Shown one piece after another: positions 8,673 to 17,704 of a stretch of 64,000 bases of DNA. The position numbers and the translations under genes are program-made. The stretch's first letter is position 1; the number at the start of each line of letters is the position of its first letter. Source of the DNA: Eudoraea adriatica DSM 19308 (GTDB lineage Bacteria; Bacteroidota; Bacteroidia; Flavobacteriales; Flavobacteriaceae); NCBI RefSeq assembly GCF_000382125.1, contig NZ_KB907548.1, forward strand, positions 434,001 through 498,000, given 5' to 3'. The notes beneath the pieces are model-generated. The model was not told the DNA's origin, ran no database searches, and saw only the letters and a list, made by a program, of their open reading frames with translations.

Positions 8673-9728
8673 ATGGAACTAGATGAGAATAAATTACATG
8701 CCTTATTAGGTCAAGTAGTAGTAGAAATGGGAGCAGCCGCAAATGGTCCTCTAATTACAATTGGAGATAAACTGGGGCTGTACAAATCACTTTCAGAATT
8801 AGGGCCAATGTCCGCCAGGCAGTTGGCCAATGCAACGGAAACTGCAGAAAGATATGTCAAAGAATGGCTCGCAGCACAAGCAGCATCTGGCTACGTAGAA
8901 TATGATAATGTAAATGACACTTTCTTTATGACACCGGAACAAAGAGCAGCTTTTGGAGATAAAAATAGCCCTGTGTTCATGACAGGTGCATTTTATGCAA
9001 TTACTTCACTATATCATGATGAACCCAAAATGTTAGAAGCATTTAAAACTGGAGAAGGAATTTCCTGGGGAAATCATAATAAGTGTTTGTATTGTGGTAC
9101 CGAGAAATTTTTTAGTCCCTCATACGAAGGCAATTTAATCTCAAGTTGGATTCCCTCACTTAATGGTGTAGAAGAAAAACTTATAAATGGTGCAAAGGTT
9201 GCTGATATTGGTTGCGGACATGCCGCTTCAACTATTATAATGGCCAAGGCATTTCCAAAATCTACATTTATAGGGATTGATTTTCATGATAAATCTATTG
9301 AACACGCGAAATTAAGGGCAGAAGCCTCAGGCGTAACCAATGTCTCCTTTCAAGTTTCCACTGCCAAAGACCTTCCCGGTCATGGTTATGACCTCGTCAC
9401 ATTCTTCGACTGCCTTCATGATATGGGAGACCCTGTTGGAGCATGCGCTCATGTAAAGGACGTTTTGAAACCAGATGGTACCTGCATGATTGTTGAGCCG
9501 TTTGCTCATGACACTTTAAAAGATAATCTCAATCCTGTTGGAAGGGCTTTTTATGCATTTTCCACACAACTTTGTGTGCCTTGCTCAATTAACCAGGAAG
9601 TAGGCCTGGCCCTGGGTGCTCAAGCGGGTGAGAAAAAATTAAAAGATGCCATTACTGCAGGGGGGTTTAGCAGTTTCAGACGGGCAACTGAAACTCCCTT
9701 TAACTTAATTTTAGAAGCACGACCGTAA
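8673..9728 (+). CDS. Class I SAM-dependent methyltransferase with N-terminal winged helix
   Basis: 351 residues. Residues ~20-90 look like the winged-helix dimerisation domain of the Rv2258c/O-methyltransferase type (ITIGDKLGLYKSLSELG). The Rossmann methyltransferase fold begins at motif I VADIGCGHA (177-185), with an acidic residue after strand 2 (FIGIDFHD) and the motif DLVTFFDCLHDMGDP. Cysteine-rich spots (KCLYCGTEKF, TQLCVPCS) are of unknown use. The 115-residue monooxygenase-like gene follows after 56 bp, so the two probably form an operon for modifying a small molecule. The substrate cannot be read from sequence. Confidence 0.88.
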   Translation: MELDENKLHALLGQVVVEMGAAANGPLITIGDKLGLYKSLSELGPMSARQLANATETAERYVKEWLAAQAASGYVEYDNVNDTFFMTPEQRAAFGDKNSPVFMTGAFYAITSLYHDEPKMLEAFKTGEGISWGNHNKCLYCGTEKFFSPSYEGNLISSWIPSLNGVEEKLINGAKVADIGCGHAASTIIMAKAFPKSTFIGIDFHDKSIEHAKLRAEASGVTNVSFQVSTAKDLPGHGYDLVTFFDCLHDMGDPVGACAHVKDVLKPDGTCMIVEPFAHDTLKDNLNPVGRAFYAFSTQLCVPCSINQEVGLALGAQAGEKKLKDAITAGGFSSFRRATETPFNLILEARP

Positions 9729-9784
9729 ACGACGAAAACCGAAATAATAAAAATCTATTAAACCAATATTTAAAACTTTAAATT

Positions 9785-10132
9785 ATGGGAAACATCCAGC
9801 TTACTGCAAGATTTCTAATACACCAAGGGAAAGTAGAAGAATTTAAAAGCCTGGCGAGTCAATGCATGGATATTGTTAGGGAAAAGGAGAAAGATACCAC
9901 TTTGCAGTACGACTGGTATTTTAATGAGCACAATAATGAGTGTGTAGTAAGGGAAACCTATGCAGATTCCAATGCAGTTCTCATTCACGTGGGCAATCTT
10001 GGCGCATTACTTGCCGGGTTCCTGGAGATATCTGACTTTTACCCTGAAATTTACGGAAGTCCTTCAGAAGATTTAATGAATGCCGTTGCTGCTATGAATC
10101 CTAAGATTTATTCATTCTATCAGGGTATTTAA
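9785..10132 (+). CDS. Antibiotic-biosynthesis-monooxygenase (ABM/YgiN-like) fold protein
   Basis: 115 residues, the size of a single ferredoxin-like ABM domain. QLTARFLIHQGKVEEFKSLA is the typical first strand and helix, and YDWYFNEHNNECVVRETYAD the second half. Such proteins act as cofactor-free quinol monooxygenases or as small-molecule-binding dimers. It follows the methyltransferase closely and probably acts with it. Function inferred only from fold-level resemblance. Confidence 0.78.
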   Translation: MGNIQLTARFLIHQGKVEEFKSLASQCMDIVREKEKDTTLQYDWYFNEHNNECVVRETYADSNAVLIHVGNLGALLAGFLEISDFYPEIYGSPSEDLMNAVAAMNPKIYSFYQGI

Positions 10133-10183
10133 AAAAATGACGGTTTATCTACCTAATTAATAAATTTTAACATTTTTACTGAT

Positions 10184-10191
10184 TATCTTTG
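10184..10191 (+). promoter_or_regulatory. Candidate flavobacterial -7 element
   Basis: TATCTTTG fits the TAnnTTTG -7 consensus of Bacteroidota and lies 59 bp before the PafA-like gene. No good TTG -33 element stands 17-19 bp upstream, so the assignment is tentative. Confidence 0.45.
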
Positions 10192-10249
10192 ACGATAGTA
10201 TTTCCGGCAAATTTGCCTAATATAATCGAACTCAAAGATAAATAGTAAT

Positions 10250-11920
10250 ATGATCAGACTACTAGCCTTTGCCCTTCTACTTGTTTTAAACGGAAACCTT
10301 CTGCAAAGTCAATCGGATAAACCAAAACTCATTGTAGGTGTTGTAATAGATCAGATGAGATTTGATCATCTATACAAATATCAGGACAGGTTTTCGAATG
10401 GTGGTTTTAAAAGACTTTTAAGAGAAGGCTTTAATTATAAAAACACCCATTATAATTACATTCCAACAGTTACTGCTGCCGGGCATGCATCTATTTATAG
10501 CGGTACAACCCCTTCTGTTCATGGCATAATAGGGAATACATGGTATGATCGAAGTACAAAACAGACTATTACCAATATAGGAGATACCAACGAACTTATT
10601 GTGGGAACAGAGGATTTAAACAGCTATGGTGCGTCTCCGGGAAATCTGCTTACATCAACCATTACGGATCAGTTGAGAATGGGCTCCAATTTCAGGGCTA
10701 AGGTAATAAGTGTATCCTTAAAAGACCGTGGTGCCATTTTAGCCGGAGGACATACCGCTAATGCTGCCTACTGGCATGACTGGAAAGCGAGTCCCGGTTA
10801 TTTTGTAAGCAGTTCATACTACATGGAAGAGTTGCCTGATTGGGTTACCAAGTTTAATAAACTGGAAAAATCCGATTCGTATTTAACCGATTCATGGAGC
10901 ACTTTATACCCCATAGATTCCTATAAGATGAGTGCGCCGGATGACAATAATTATGAACGTGCGATTGCCGGTAAAACAAGTGCTACTTTTCCATATGATT
11001 ATAAGAGCATGAGAGAACGCTTCAAGGAATTAGGTGCTGAATTTCAATTAATTTGGGTTACTCCGGCCGGGAATTCCTTATTAACAGATTTTGCTATAGA
11101 AGCCATTAAAAGTGAAAAATTAGGAGCAGATGAAATAACAGATTTTATTAATATAAGCTATTCCGTTCCTGATGCAATGGGACATACTTTTGGTCCCCAG
11201 TCTGTTGAGTTTGAAGATATGATATTACGATTAGACAGGGACATTGAAAATCTATTAAAATCACTTGATGCAACGGTAGGTACTGGAAATTATTCATTGT
11301 TTTTAACTTCTGATCACGGGTCCGTACCTGTAGCTTCATACCTGGCTGATAACAAGCTACCTGCCGGAATCGCCAACATAAAACAATATGGAGTTGCTCT
11401 TCTTAGTTATTTAAATGCAAAATACGGAACTAACCAATGGATTGAAAATTTCGAAGGGGAGTCGATTTATTTAAACCGGGATCTTATAAAGCAAAAAAAA
11501 TTATCTCTGAGTACTGTGCAACGCGAAGTAGCAGATTTTATGATTTCCCTTGATGAAGTCACAGGAGCACTTAGCGCGGCTGATTTACAAACACACAGCT
11601 ATGGTTATGGCATGAATCAAATGCTTCAGAATGGTTATCACTCTAAAAGGTCAGGAGATGTGCTTTTGGTATTTAAACCCGGATATGTTCAGAACCTGGA
11701 CCCCAGAATAACAATGCAAAGAATTAAAGGTACTACACATGGTTCCGGATATGCATATGATACTCATGTTCCAATGCTCTGGTTCGGGAAATCTATTCCC
11801 AAAGGGCAATCTTTGCGAAAAGTATCTGTAACTGATATTGCACCGAGCATTGCTCAGATGCTGAATATTCAATATCCTTCGGGTACTTCCGGGGAACCTT
11901 TGATAGAATTATTTGATTGA
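10250..11920 (+). CDS. pafA: PafA-like alkaline phosphatase family protein
   Basis: 556 residues with a signal peptide (1-20). Motifs of the PafA phosphomonoesterase group of the alkaline phosphatase superfamily are present: metal Asp34 in VVIDQMRFDHL, the threonine-nucleophile region PTVTAAGHASIYSGTTP (Thr73/Thr75), Asn96 in GIIGNTWYD, the second metal set DAMGHTFGP and TSDHGS, and a late histidine in GTTHGSGYAYDTH. Length agrees with the family (~545-560). PafA enzymes are periplasmic or exported and release phosphate from many monoesters. A -7 element stands at 10184. No phosphate regulator seen nearby. Confidence 0.9.
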   Translation: MIRLLAFALLLVLNGNLLQSQSDKPKLIVGVVIDQMRFDHLYKYQDRFSNGGFKRLLREGFNYKNTHYNYIPTVTAAGHASIYSGTTPSVHGIIGNTWYDRSTKQTITNIGDTNELIVGTEDLNSYGASPGNLLTSTITDQLRMGSNFRAKVISVSLKDRGAILAGGHTANAAYWHDWKASPGYFVSSSYYMEELPDWVTKFNKLEKSDSYLTDSWSTLYPIDSYKMSAPDDNNYERAIAGKTSATFPYDYKSMRERFKELGAEFQLIWVTPAGNSLLTDFAIEAIKSEKLGADEITDFINISYSVPDAMGHTFGPQSVEFEDMILRLDRDIENLLKSLDATVGTGNYSLFLTSDHGSVPVASYLADNKLPAGIANIKQYGVALLSYLNAKYGTNQWIENFEGESIYLNRDLIKQKKLSLSTVQREVADFMISLDEVTGALSAADLQTHSYGYGMNQMLQNGYHSKRSGDVLLVFKPGYVQNLDPRITMQRIKGTTHGSGYAYDTHVPMLWFGKSIPKGQSLRKVSVTDIAPSIAQMLNIQYPSGTSGEPLIELFD

Positions 11921-11994
11921 TAAGAGGCCTGGATGGGAAGAATGATTAGGTTGTAAATGAATAGAGCATAGCCAAAATAAGCAGGAGGCAGTTA

Positions 11995-13056
11995 CTATTT
12001 TAGTCTGGCAACACTTAATATTTCCTTTCTGTATGTATTGTCGTTTGCTATAACCTCAAAAAAGTCATTAATGAATTTTCTCGCCTGAGAAAATTCCTTT
12101 GGATCCTCAAAGCTTGATTCCAGATCATCAAAAATAGCCAGCATTTTGCTTTTATTATTCAGAAACTCTGTTCGTACAGTTTGATAGACCTCCGGATTAC
12201 GTTTAAAACCCCTGTATAATCTTTGAGTTACATCTTCAATACTTAACACTTCGCCCTGAACCTGTGAGACCACCGCATAGCTCGCATCAACTAGTCCGGA
12301 CATATCAAAATCGTATGGTACAGGTAAAATATTACCATCTACGAATAATAGTTTTTCATTGTGCCGATAAGCCGAAGAATAATCCGTATTGCCAATCAAA
12401 AATTGAAAAAAGTCATTTCTTACGGAACAAAGATCATTCTGCTGCAAGGGATGTACAGACCTTTTAATTTGCTTTCCATTGCATCGGTCTTCCACTCTAT
12501 CTATATCTTCTATAAAAAAACCTTTTATTGTATAGTTTTTGACTTTCTGTCCTTTTTCATCCGTAAAATCAATCTCCAATAACCTGGTATTAAAATGGTA
12601 AGGAGAGACAAGTTCATACAATTTATAAGCAATATATTCCTTAAGGACTTTATCATTGTAGTCACTTTGAAGCACGCACGGAAGCACAAGTTTAAGTTTT
12701 TTATTGCCTTCAAATAAGGTTCCGGCAGCAACTGATTTTTTAATTTCCATTTTAACCGGTGGAAAAAAGCAATTTTCCCTTCTGTAGTTCCCTCGGGCCC
12801 TGATTTTAACCTCAAGAGTTTTCCAGTCCTCATCTCCGGCCATATATTCCAGTTCGCTGTCTATATAGGTGCTGTCATTGGTTTCTTTCCGTAAAACTTT
12901 GTTGGAATATCTTAGTTTAATGCCCAGGGGATCTTCTTTAAGAAAGAGTTCGGTGGTCTTGTTATCCTGCCCGATAGCTGCCAATTCCTGTGAAAAAGTC
13001 GCTTCAGTTATAAAAAGAGATATTAAAAGGAATAGGGATATAGTTTGTTTTTTCAC
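11995..13056 (-). CDS. Secreted CotH-like (atypical kinase-related) protein
   Basis: 353 residues with a signal peptide ending near TFSQ. Three spots resemble spore-coat kinase CotH and its bacterial relatives: KIRARGNYRRENC (basic RGN loop), FLIGNTDYSSAYRHNEKLL (catalytic-type N-T-D) and PVPYDFDMSGLVD (metal-binding D-x-D). CotH proteins are extracytoplasmic protein kinases. Here only the order and spacing of the motifs are seen, so kinase activity is inference. Convergent with the PafA-like gene, divergent from the membrane protein at 13148. Confidence 0.72.
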   Translation of the reverse strand: MKKQTISLFLLISLFITEATFSQELAAIGQDNKTTELFLKEDPLGIKLRYSNKVLRKETNDSTYIDSELEYMAGDEDWKTLEVKIRARGNYRRENCFFPPVKMEIKKSVAAGTLFEGNKKLKLVLPCVLQSDYNDKVLKEYIAYKLYELVSPYHFNTRLLEIDFTDEKGQKVKNYTIKGFFIEDIDRVEDRCNGKQIKRSVHPLQQNDLCSVRNDFFQFLIGNTDYSSAYRHNEKLLFVDGNILPVPYDFDMSGLVDASYAVVSQVQGEVLSIEDVTQRLYRGFKRNPEVYQTVRTEFLNNKSKMLAIFDDLESSFEDPKEFSQARKFINDFFEVIANDNTYRKEILSVARLK

Positions 13057-13147
13057 CAGATTGTAGTTAGATTTACTTTCATAAGTTACAAATTTTTAGG
13101 TTATCAAACGATATCTTTCCATATTAAATTATCGCACATTAATTGTA

Positions 13148-13840
13148 TTGATTATTTCATTTATCATTACGTTTCTGTCTTTTAGGTTAAATCTTAATTT
13201 TTATGTTGATCTAACAATGCTCAGCATTGCGATAATATTTCCCCTGGTTTTTACAATACGAGGTTCTTTCCGACGGCGGGAAAAAGCCCTGCAGCATTTG
13301 AGTAAATTCAGAAGTGCACTGAAGACCGTTCACTATTTTGTGATGAGTAACAATGAACTTTCTCCTGAAAGTAAAAAAGAAATGACTGATATTTTACTTA
13401 ATATCAGTGAACAGACAATGGATCAATTAAAAAATAATGGCGACAATACAAAAGAATTGGATGACATCATTGATCAAGTACTCACATTTATTGTAGCCAA
13501 TGATCAAACTGTTTCTAAAAATTTAAAAGACAGGACTTTTCGCTTTATGAAAGATCTGCATGAATCCATAGAGAATTTACATGCCATAAATACGCATAGA
13601 ACACCAATAAGCCTAAAGGCCTATTGTCTTGTCTTTATCTATATCTTCCCATTGATATATGCCCCAACCATTATCTATGACGTTGGTTTGGAAAACAATC
13701 AGGCTATTACATATTTTATTGTGATTCTAACGGAGTTCATACTTGTTTCACTTTACAACATCCAGGATCATCTCGAATATCCGTTTGATGATGTTGGCCT
13801 GGATGATATAAACCTTGATACGTTTAAACTTAACAGATAG
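13148..13840 (+). CDS. Membrane protein of unknown function
   Basis: 230 residues. Two hydrophobic helices at the N-terminus (~1-40), a basic loop (RGSFRRREKALQHL), a soluble helical middle (~45-155), and two further membrane helices (~160-210), giving an N-in hairpin topology. The acidic tail ends LDDINLDTFKLNR. No ATG is available; the TTG at 13148 is used after an in-frame TAG at 13097, so the exact start is uncertain. Bestrophin-like or DUF-type channels have a similar layout, but I cannot assign one. Confidence 0.68.
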   Translation: MIISFIITFLSFRLNLNFYVDLTMLSIAIIFPLVFTIRGSFRRREKALQHLSKFRSALKTVHYFVMSNNELSPESKKEMTDILLNISEQTMDQLKNNGDNTKELDDIIDQVLTFIVANDQTVSKNLKDRTFRFMKDLHESIENLHAINTHRTPISLKAYCLVFIYIFPLIYAPTIIYDVGLENNQAITYFIVILTEFILVSLYNIQDHLEYPFDDVGLDDINLDTFKLNR

Positions 13841-13940
13841 CCTTGTTAAAAGCCTGGTATTTATCCTATTTCTCCTTTAGTTAATTATATAAGCAGCCAA
13901 GAAGGTAATTTTAAATTCAAAGAACAACTCCTGTTTTAGT

Positions 13941-14684
13941 TTACAACTGAGAATAAGGCAATGGCCTTAAAAATACCCGGTAAATATTTGAAACCGTATT
14001 GGCGTACTCCGGTAATTTAGAAATACGTTGCCATTCCGGGTTGGGGCCAAATTTCGACCAGTTAGCATCGCGTTCAGTCATATCCTTAAATGCCAGCAAA
14101 TAGGTTAGGCAGGGCATTTGCGGGCCTGCAATTTTTTCGCCAAAAAAAACAGAATGCAAACCTACCTCATCAAAAATGGCCAGTTCACTTTCATTAAACA
14201 TCTTCACTTTGCGTTGAAATGCATCTTCGTTATAGGCTTCATAAGTTCGCAATTCAAACACCATTGACCCTTCTGCGGGCCTAATAAGTTTGGGTATGCC
14301 CTCAAATGCTGTAAATAATGATGTTACATATCGTTCAACAGGAAAATCTTCCTGTGCAGTTTTGTCATACGCTTCAGATGCCTTCAGAAAAACCTGATCT
14401 TCCTTGAGATTGCTTAATACCTTCTGATAAGCATCCATATCATTATAGGCTATTAATAAATAAATCTTCTTGGGCAAGGCATCTCCAATTTCTTCAAATG
14501 CTCCAACATTGTTTATTCCCCGTTTGTTTAAGGCGGGTATCAAGGCTTTTTCAAAATAATCATGCAAGACTGTCGCAGATTTCCCAAACTTTAACTCATA
14601 TTCACGAAATTCATATACTTCAGTTTGGCTGAACCCCAGCGTTCCTAATAAAAGGACAATTCCTATTGTAATTTTTTTAATCAT
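13941..14684 (-). CDS. Secreted NIPSNAP-family protein
   Basis: 247 residues with a signal peptide ending LGFSQ. Two NIPSNAP (dimeric alpha/beta barrel) domains in tandem: residues ~23-110 begin VYEFREYELKFGKS and residues ~140-245 begin VFELRTYEAYNEDAF. FELRTY is the family hallmark. The function of bacterial NIPSNAP proteins is poorly known. Next on the same strand, 37 bp downstream of the epimerase gene, so possibly cotranscribed with it. Confidence 0.88.
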   Translation of the reverse strand: MIKKITIGIVLLLGTLGFSQTEVYEFREYELKFGKSATVLHDYFEKALIPALNKRGINNVGAFEEIGDALPKKIYLLIAYNDMDAYQKVLSNLKEDQVFLKASEAYDKTAQEDFPVERYVTSLFTAFEGIPKLIRPAEGSMVFELRTYEAYNEDAFQRKVKMFNESELAIFDEVGLHSVFFGEKIAGPQMPCLTYLLAFKDMTERDANWSKFGPNPEWQRISKLPEYANTVSNIYRVFLRPLPYSQL

Positions 14685-14720
14685 GATTTATAATTTTAGT
14701 TGCTGTTATTTTCAATCTTA

Positions 14721-15704
14721 TTAAAGCATTTTATAGGCCTTAAGGATGTTGTCAATCCGTTTATTTTCCTCGGGGTCTATAATTTTCTTTTCAGGGTTTG
14801 CATCAAGCCAGTGCAAAGTCCTTTTTATGCCTTCTGAAAAAGGGATTGTGGCTTTAAAAGCGGGTACAAATGTTTTTATCTTAGTATTGTCAAAAATGAC
14901 ACTTTCTGCCTTATCAGCCAGCAAAGTTCCGGTATATGAAGACTCAATTTTACAAATAAAATCTGAAGCTATATGGACTACTTTTGCCTCGCAACCCAAA
15001 CTATCCGCCAGGATTTCATAGATCATGTTCCAGCTTAAAATTTCATCAGATGTAATATGAAACGCATGACCAATGGCCTGGGACAATCCCAATAATCCAA
15101 CAAAACCAAGCGCAAAATCATCAGAATGTGTAACTGTCCACAATGATGTCCCATCTCCGTGGATAATTATTTCCTTCCCTTTCAGGATTCGATCGGCTGT
15201 AGTATATTCCTTAAACCCTCCAATAGCAATTGGGATAACCGTGTCATAAGTCAATGAAGGCCGTACTATGGTTATTGGAAATTCTTCTTCCCTGTATGCT
15301 TTCATTAGCCTGTCCTCACATTTAATTTTATCGTTGGAGTAATCCCATAAATTATTAAATAGTGGTGTGGATTCCGTAATAATCGGATAACGCAGTGGGG
15401 TCTGATAACAAGATGCTGAACTAATAAAAATATATTGTTTGGTTTTTCCTCTAAATAAGGCAATATCCCTATCAATATCATCTGGCGTAAAGGCAATCCA
15501 GTTAACTACAACATCCCAGTTGTGGTCTTTCAGTACAGATAAACTTGCGGGATTGTTGATATCACCTATAATAGTTTTTACGCCTTTTATTTCAATTTTG
15601 TTAATTCCCCTATTCAGATGGTATAGCGCTATCCCCCTCGAAACAGCCAATCTGCTGGAAGCGCTGCTAATATTACCTGTGCCCCCAATAAATAATACTT
15701 TCAT
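14721..15704 (-). CDS. NAD-dependent epimerase/dehydratase (extended SDR)
   Basis: About 327 residues from the ATG at 15704. The frame continues to 15767, but the extra 21 residues precede the Rossmann start MKVLFIGGTGNISS, so the shorter form is chosen. GGTGNIS is the NAD(P) motif, INNPASLSVL follows the second strand, and SSASCYQTP occupies the place of the catalytic Ser/Tyr region. The YxxxK motif is not obvious (YSNDKIKCE is the nearest), so it may be an atypical, mRNA-binding-like or isoflavone-reductase-like SDR. Substrate unknown. Confidence 0.85.
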   Translation of the reverse strand: MKVLFIGGTGNISSASSRLAVSRGIALYHLNRGINKIEIKGVKTIIGDINNPASLSVLKDHNWDVVVNWIAFTPDDIDRDIALFRGKTKQYIFISSASCYQTPLRYPIITESTPLFNNLWDYSNDKIKCEDRLMKAYREEEFPITIVRPSLTYDTVIPIAIGGFKEYTTADRILKGKEIIIHGDGTSLWTVTHSDDFALGFVGLLGLSQAIGHAFHITSDEILSWNMIYEILADSLGCEAKVVHIASDFICKIESSYTGTLLADKAESVIFDNTKIKTFVPAFKATIPFSEGIKRTLHWLDANPEKKIIDPEENKRIDNILKAYKML

Positions 15705-15858
15705 ATTTTGCTTTAAGGAATTACAAAATACTGAATTATCGGGGATAGTCCCATTAATGTGCAACATTCCTTATAACAAGTAATATATACTACTCCTAAA
15801 AGGATACATCAGACAATTATTATGAATACTAGTGATATACGTCTAATTGATAAATCCT

Positions 15859-15866
15859 TACCTTAG
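15859..15866 (+). promoter_or_regulatory. Candidate -7 element (TACCTTAG)
   Basis: TACCTTAG lies 78 bp before the sulfatase gene and belongs to a set of near-identical octamers in front of other genes in this window (31817, 36457, 39013, 60329). It resembles the flavobacterial TAnnTTTG. No proper -33 TTG seen. Confidence 0.35.
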
Positions 15867-15943
15867 GGAGCAAAAGAATGAACTATCGATTCAAATAATG
15901 AATCATAACGTAATAGACACCTAAATCCATCGATATTTTTCTT

Positions 15944-17632
15944 ATGAATTTTAGAACCTACTATAGCTTTATCAAAAACAATTTTATTTTCAGTCTTAAC
16001 AATACAAATTCTATTCTTTTCTTATTGTTTGTGATCATTGGTTTTATAAGTTGTGCGGGCACTCCTGAAAAAACTTCAACAGACACCCGGCCAAATATTC
16101 TAATTTTGGTGGCTGATGATCTTGGTTATGCAGATCTGGGCTGTTTTGGGGGGGATATTGCGACTCCTAATATTGATGGTTTAGCAACAACCGGCATCCG
16201 TTTTAGCAGGTTTCATACGGCACCAATGTGTGCCCCTACCAGAGCAATGCTTTTAACAGGTAACGACAACCATATTGCAGGCGTAGGAAGGCAGGCATTA
16301 AGTGCAGAAGTTTTTGGCTATGAAGGATATCTGACAAAAAGGGTAGCTACTATACCTGAGTTGTTAAAAAAAGATGGCTACCATACCTATATGGCTGGTA
16401 AATGGCATCTGGGCAATGGCAGGGAGGCCAATCCTCACCAAAAGGGTTTTGAAAATTCGTTTGTGCTCCTTGAAGGTGTTGGCAATCATTATAACAGCCA
16501 GGGGTTATTTAAAGGTATTCCGGTTTCACATTATACAGAAGACGGTAAAAGCACAAAATGGCCGGATGGATCCTATTCAACGGATCTTTATACGGATAAA
16601 CTCATCGCCTTTATAGATCAGAACAAGAAAGACAAACGTCCCTTTTTCGCCTATGCGGCATATACTTCTCCCCACTGGCCACTGCAGGTTGATGAAGATT
16701 ATTGGAAAAAATATGAAGGCAAGTATGATGAGGGGTATGACAAACTAAAAGAAGAGAGGTTTCTAAGTCTTAAAAAGGCGGGGATGATTCCAGAAAATGC
16801 TATCCTGCCTCCCACACATCCCTCCGTACGGCCCTGGAGTTCCCTTTCAGACAATGATAAAAAAAGAGAATCGCGAAAAATGGAACTTTATGCAGGTATG
16901 GTAGATAATCTGGATGTGAATATTGGCCGTATCATACAGTATCTAAAAGATATCGGGGAATACGAAAACACCCTGATTATTTTTATGTCGGACAATGGTG
17001 CCGCAGGGGAAGACTATTATAACAATCCCGGAATCAAACCTTATATCAATCCCTATTTTAACAATGATTATGCAACTATGGGAGAAGCAAATTCTTTGAT
17101 CTCTTATGGTCCGCAATGGGCCGAAGCCGGTTCATCTCCCTTCAGATATTATAAGGAATATGCCACCAACGGCGGCATCATAGCATCAATGATTGTGAGT
17201 GGCCCCATGGTAACAGAAAAAAATAGCATTGCCGATGACTTTCTTACTGTTATGGATATTGCGCCTACGCTCTATGAAATAGCCAACATAGATTATCCTG
17301 AAGAGTTTAATGGAACAACACTATTTCCAATAAAAGGAAAATCACTTGTGCCTTTTATTTCTGCCAAAGTTAACACCATACATCCTGAAGACTATGTTTT
17401 TGGGCTGGAACATAGCGGAAATACCATGCTGAGGAAAGGCCAGTGGAAAATAACCAATTTCAGCGATCCGTTTAGTCTATCCGAATTTAAACTCTATAAT
17501 CTGGAGGAAGATCTTGGGGAAATTAATGATCTGAAAAACACTAACCCTCAAAAATATCAGGAAATGTATCAGGAATGGACCAATTTTGCCAGTGAAATAA
17601 AGCTACAGTTACCCGGAATTCAGTATGATTAG
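15944..17632 (+). CDS. Lipoprotein sulfatase (formylglycine type)
   Basis: 562 residues. A long N-region and hydrophobic segment end in a lipobox GFISC (Cys37), so the protein is probably anchored in a membrane. NILILVADDLGYADLG provides the metal aspartates, and MCAPTRAMLLTG is the sulfatase signature with Cys96 as the residue that becomes formylglycine (C-x-P-x-R). YMAGKWHLG and the metal site MSDNGAAGEDYY follow. Length fits arylsulfatases. It faces, convergently, an aryl-sulfate sulfotransferase, which suggests a shared sulfated-compound theme. The maturase (FGE/anSME) is not in the window. Confidence 0.93.
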   Translation: MNFRTYYSFIKNNFIFSLNNTNSILFLLFVIIGFISCAGTPEKTSTDTRPNILILVADDLGYADLGCFGGDIATPNIDGLATTGIRFSRFHTAPMCAPTRAMLLTGNDNHIAGVGRQALSAEVFGYEGYLTKRVATIPELLKKDGYHTYMAGKWHLGNGREANPHQKGFENSFVLLEGVGNHYNSQGLFKGIPVSHYTEDGKSTKWPDGSYSTDLYTDKLIAFIDQNKKDKRPFFAYAAYTSPHWPLQVDEDYWKKYEGKYDEGYDKLKEERFLSLKKAGMIPENAILPPTHPSVRPWSSLSDNDKKRESRKMELYAGMVDNLDVNIGRIIQYLKDIGEYENTLIIFMSDNGAAGEDYYNNPGIKPYINPYFNNDYATMGEANSLISYGPQWAEAGSSPFRYYKEYATNGGIIASMIVSGPMVTEKNSIADDFLTVMDIAPTLYEIANIDYPEEFNGTTLFPIKGKSLVPFISAKVNTIHPEDYVFGLEHSGNTMLRKGQWKITNFSDPFSLSEFKLYNLEEDLGEINDLKNTNPQKYQEMYQEWTNFASEIKLQLPGIQYD

Positions 17633-17704
17633 CAATCCTTTTGACAGGAAGTCAGTTAGATACCTGTTTTTTAAAACTAGCTAGTTGAATTTTGCCGCTA
17701 AAAA

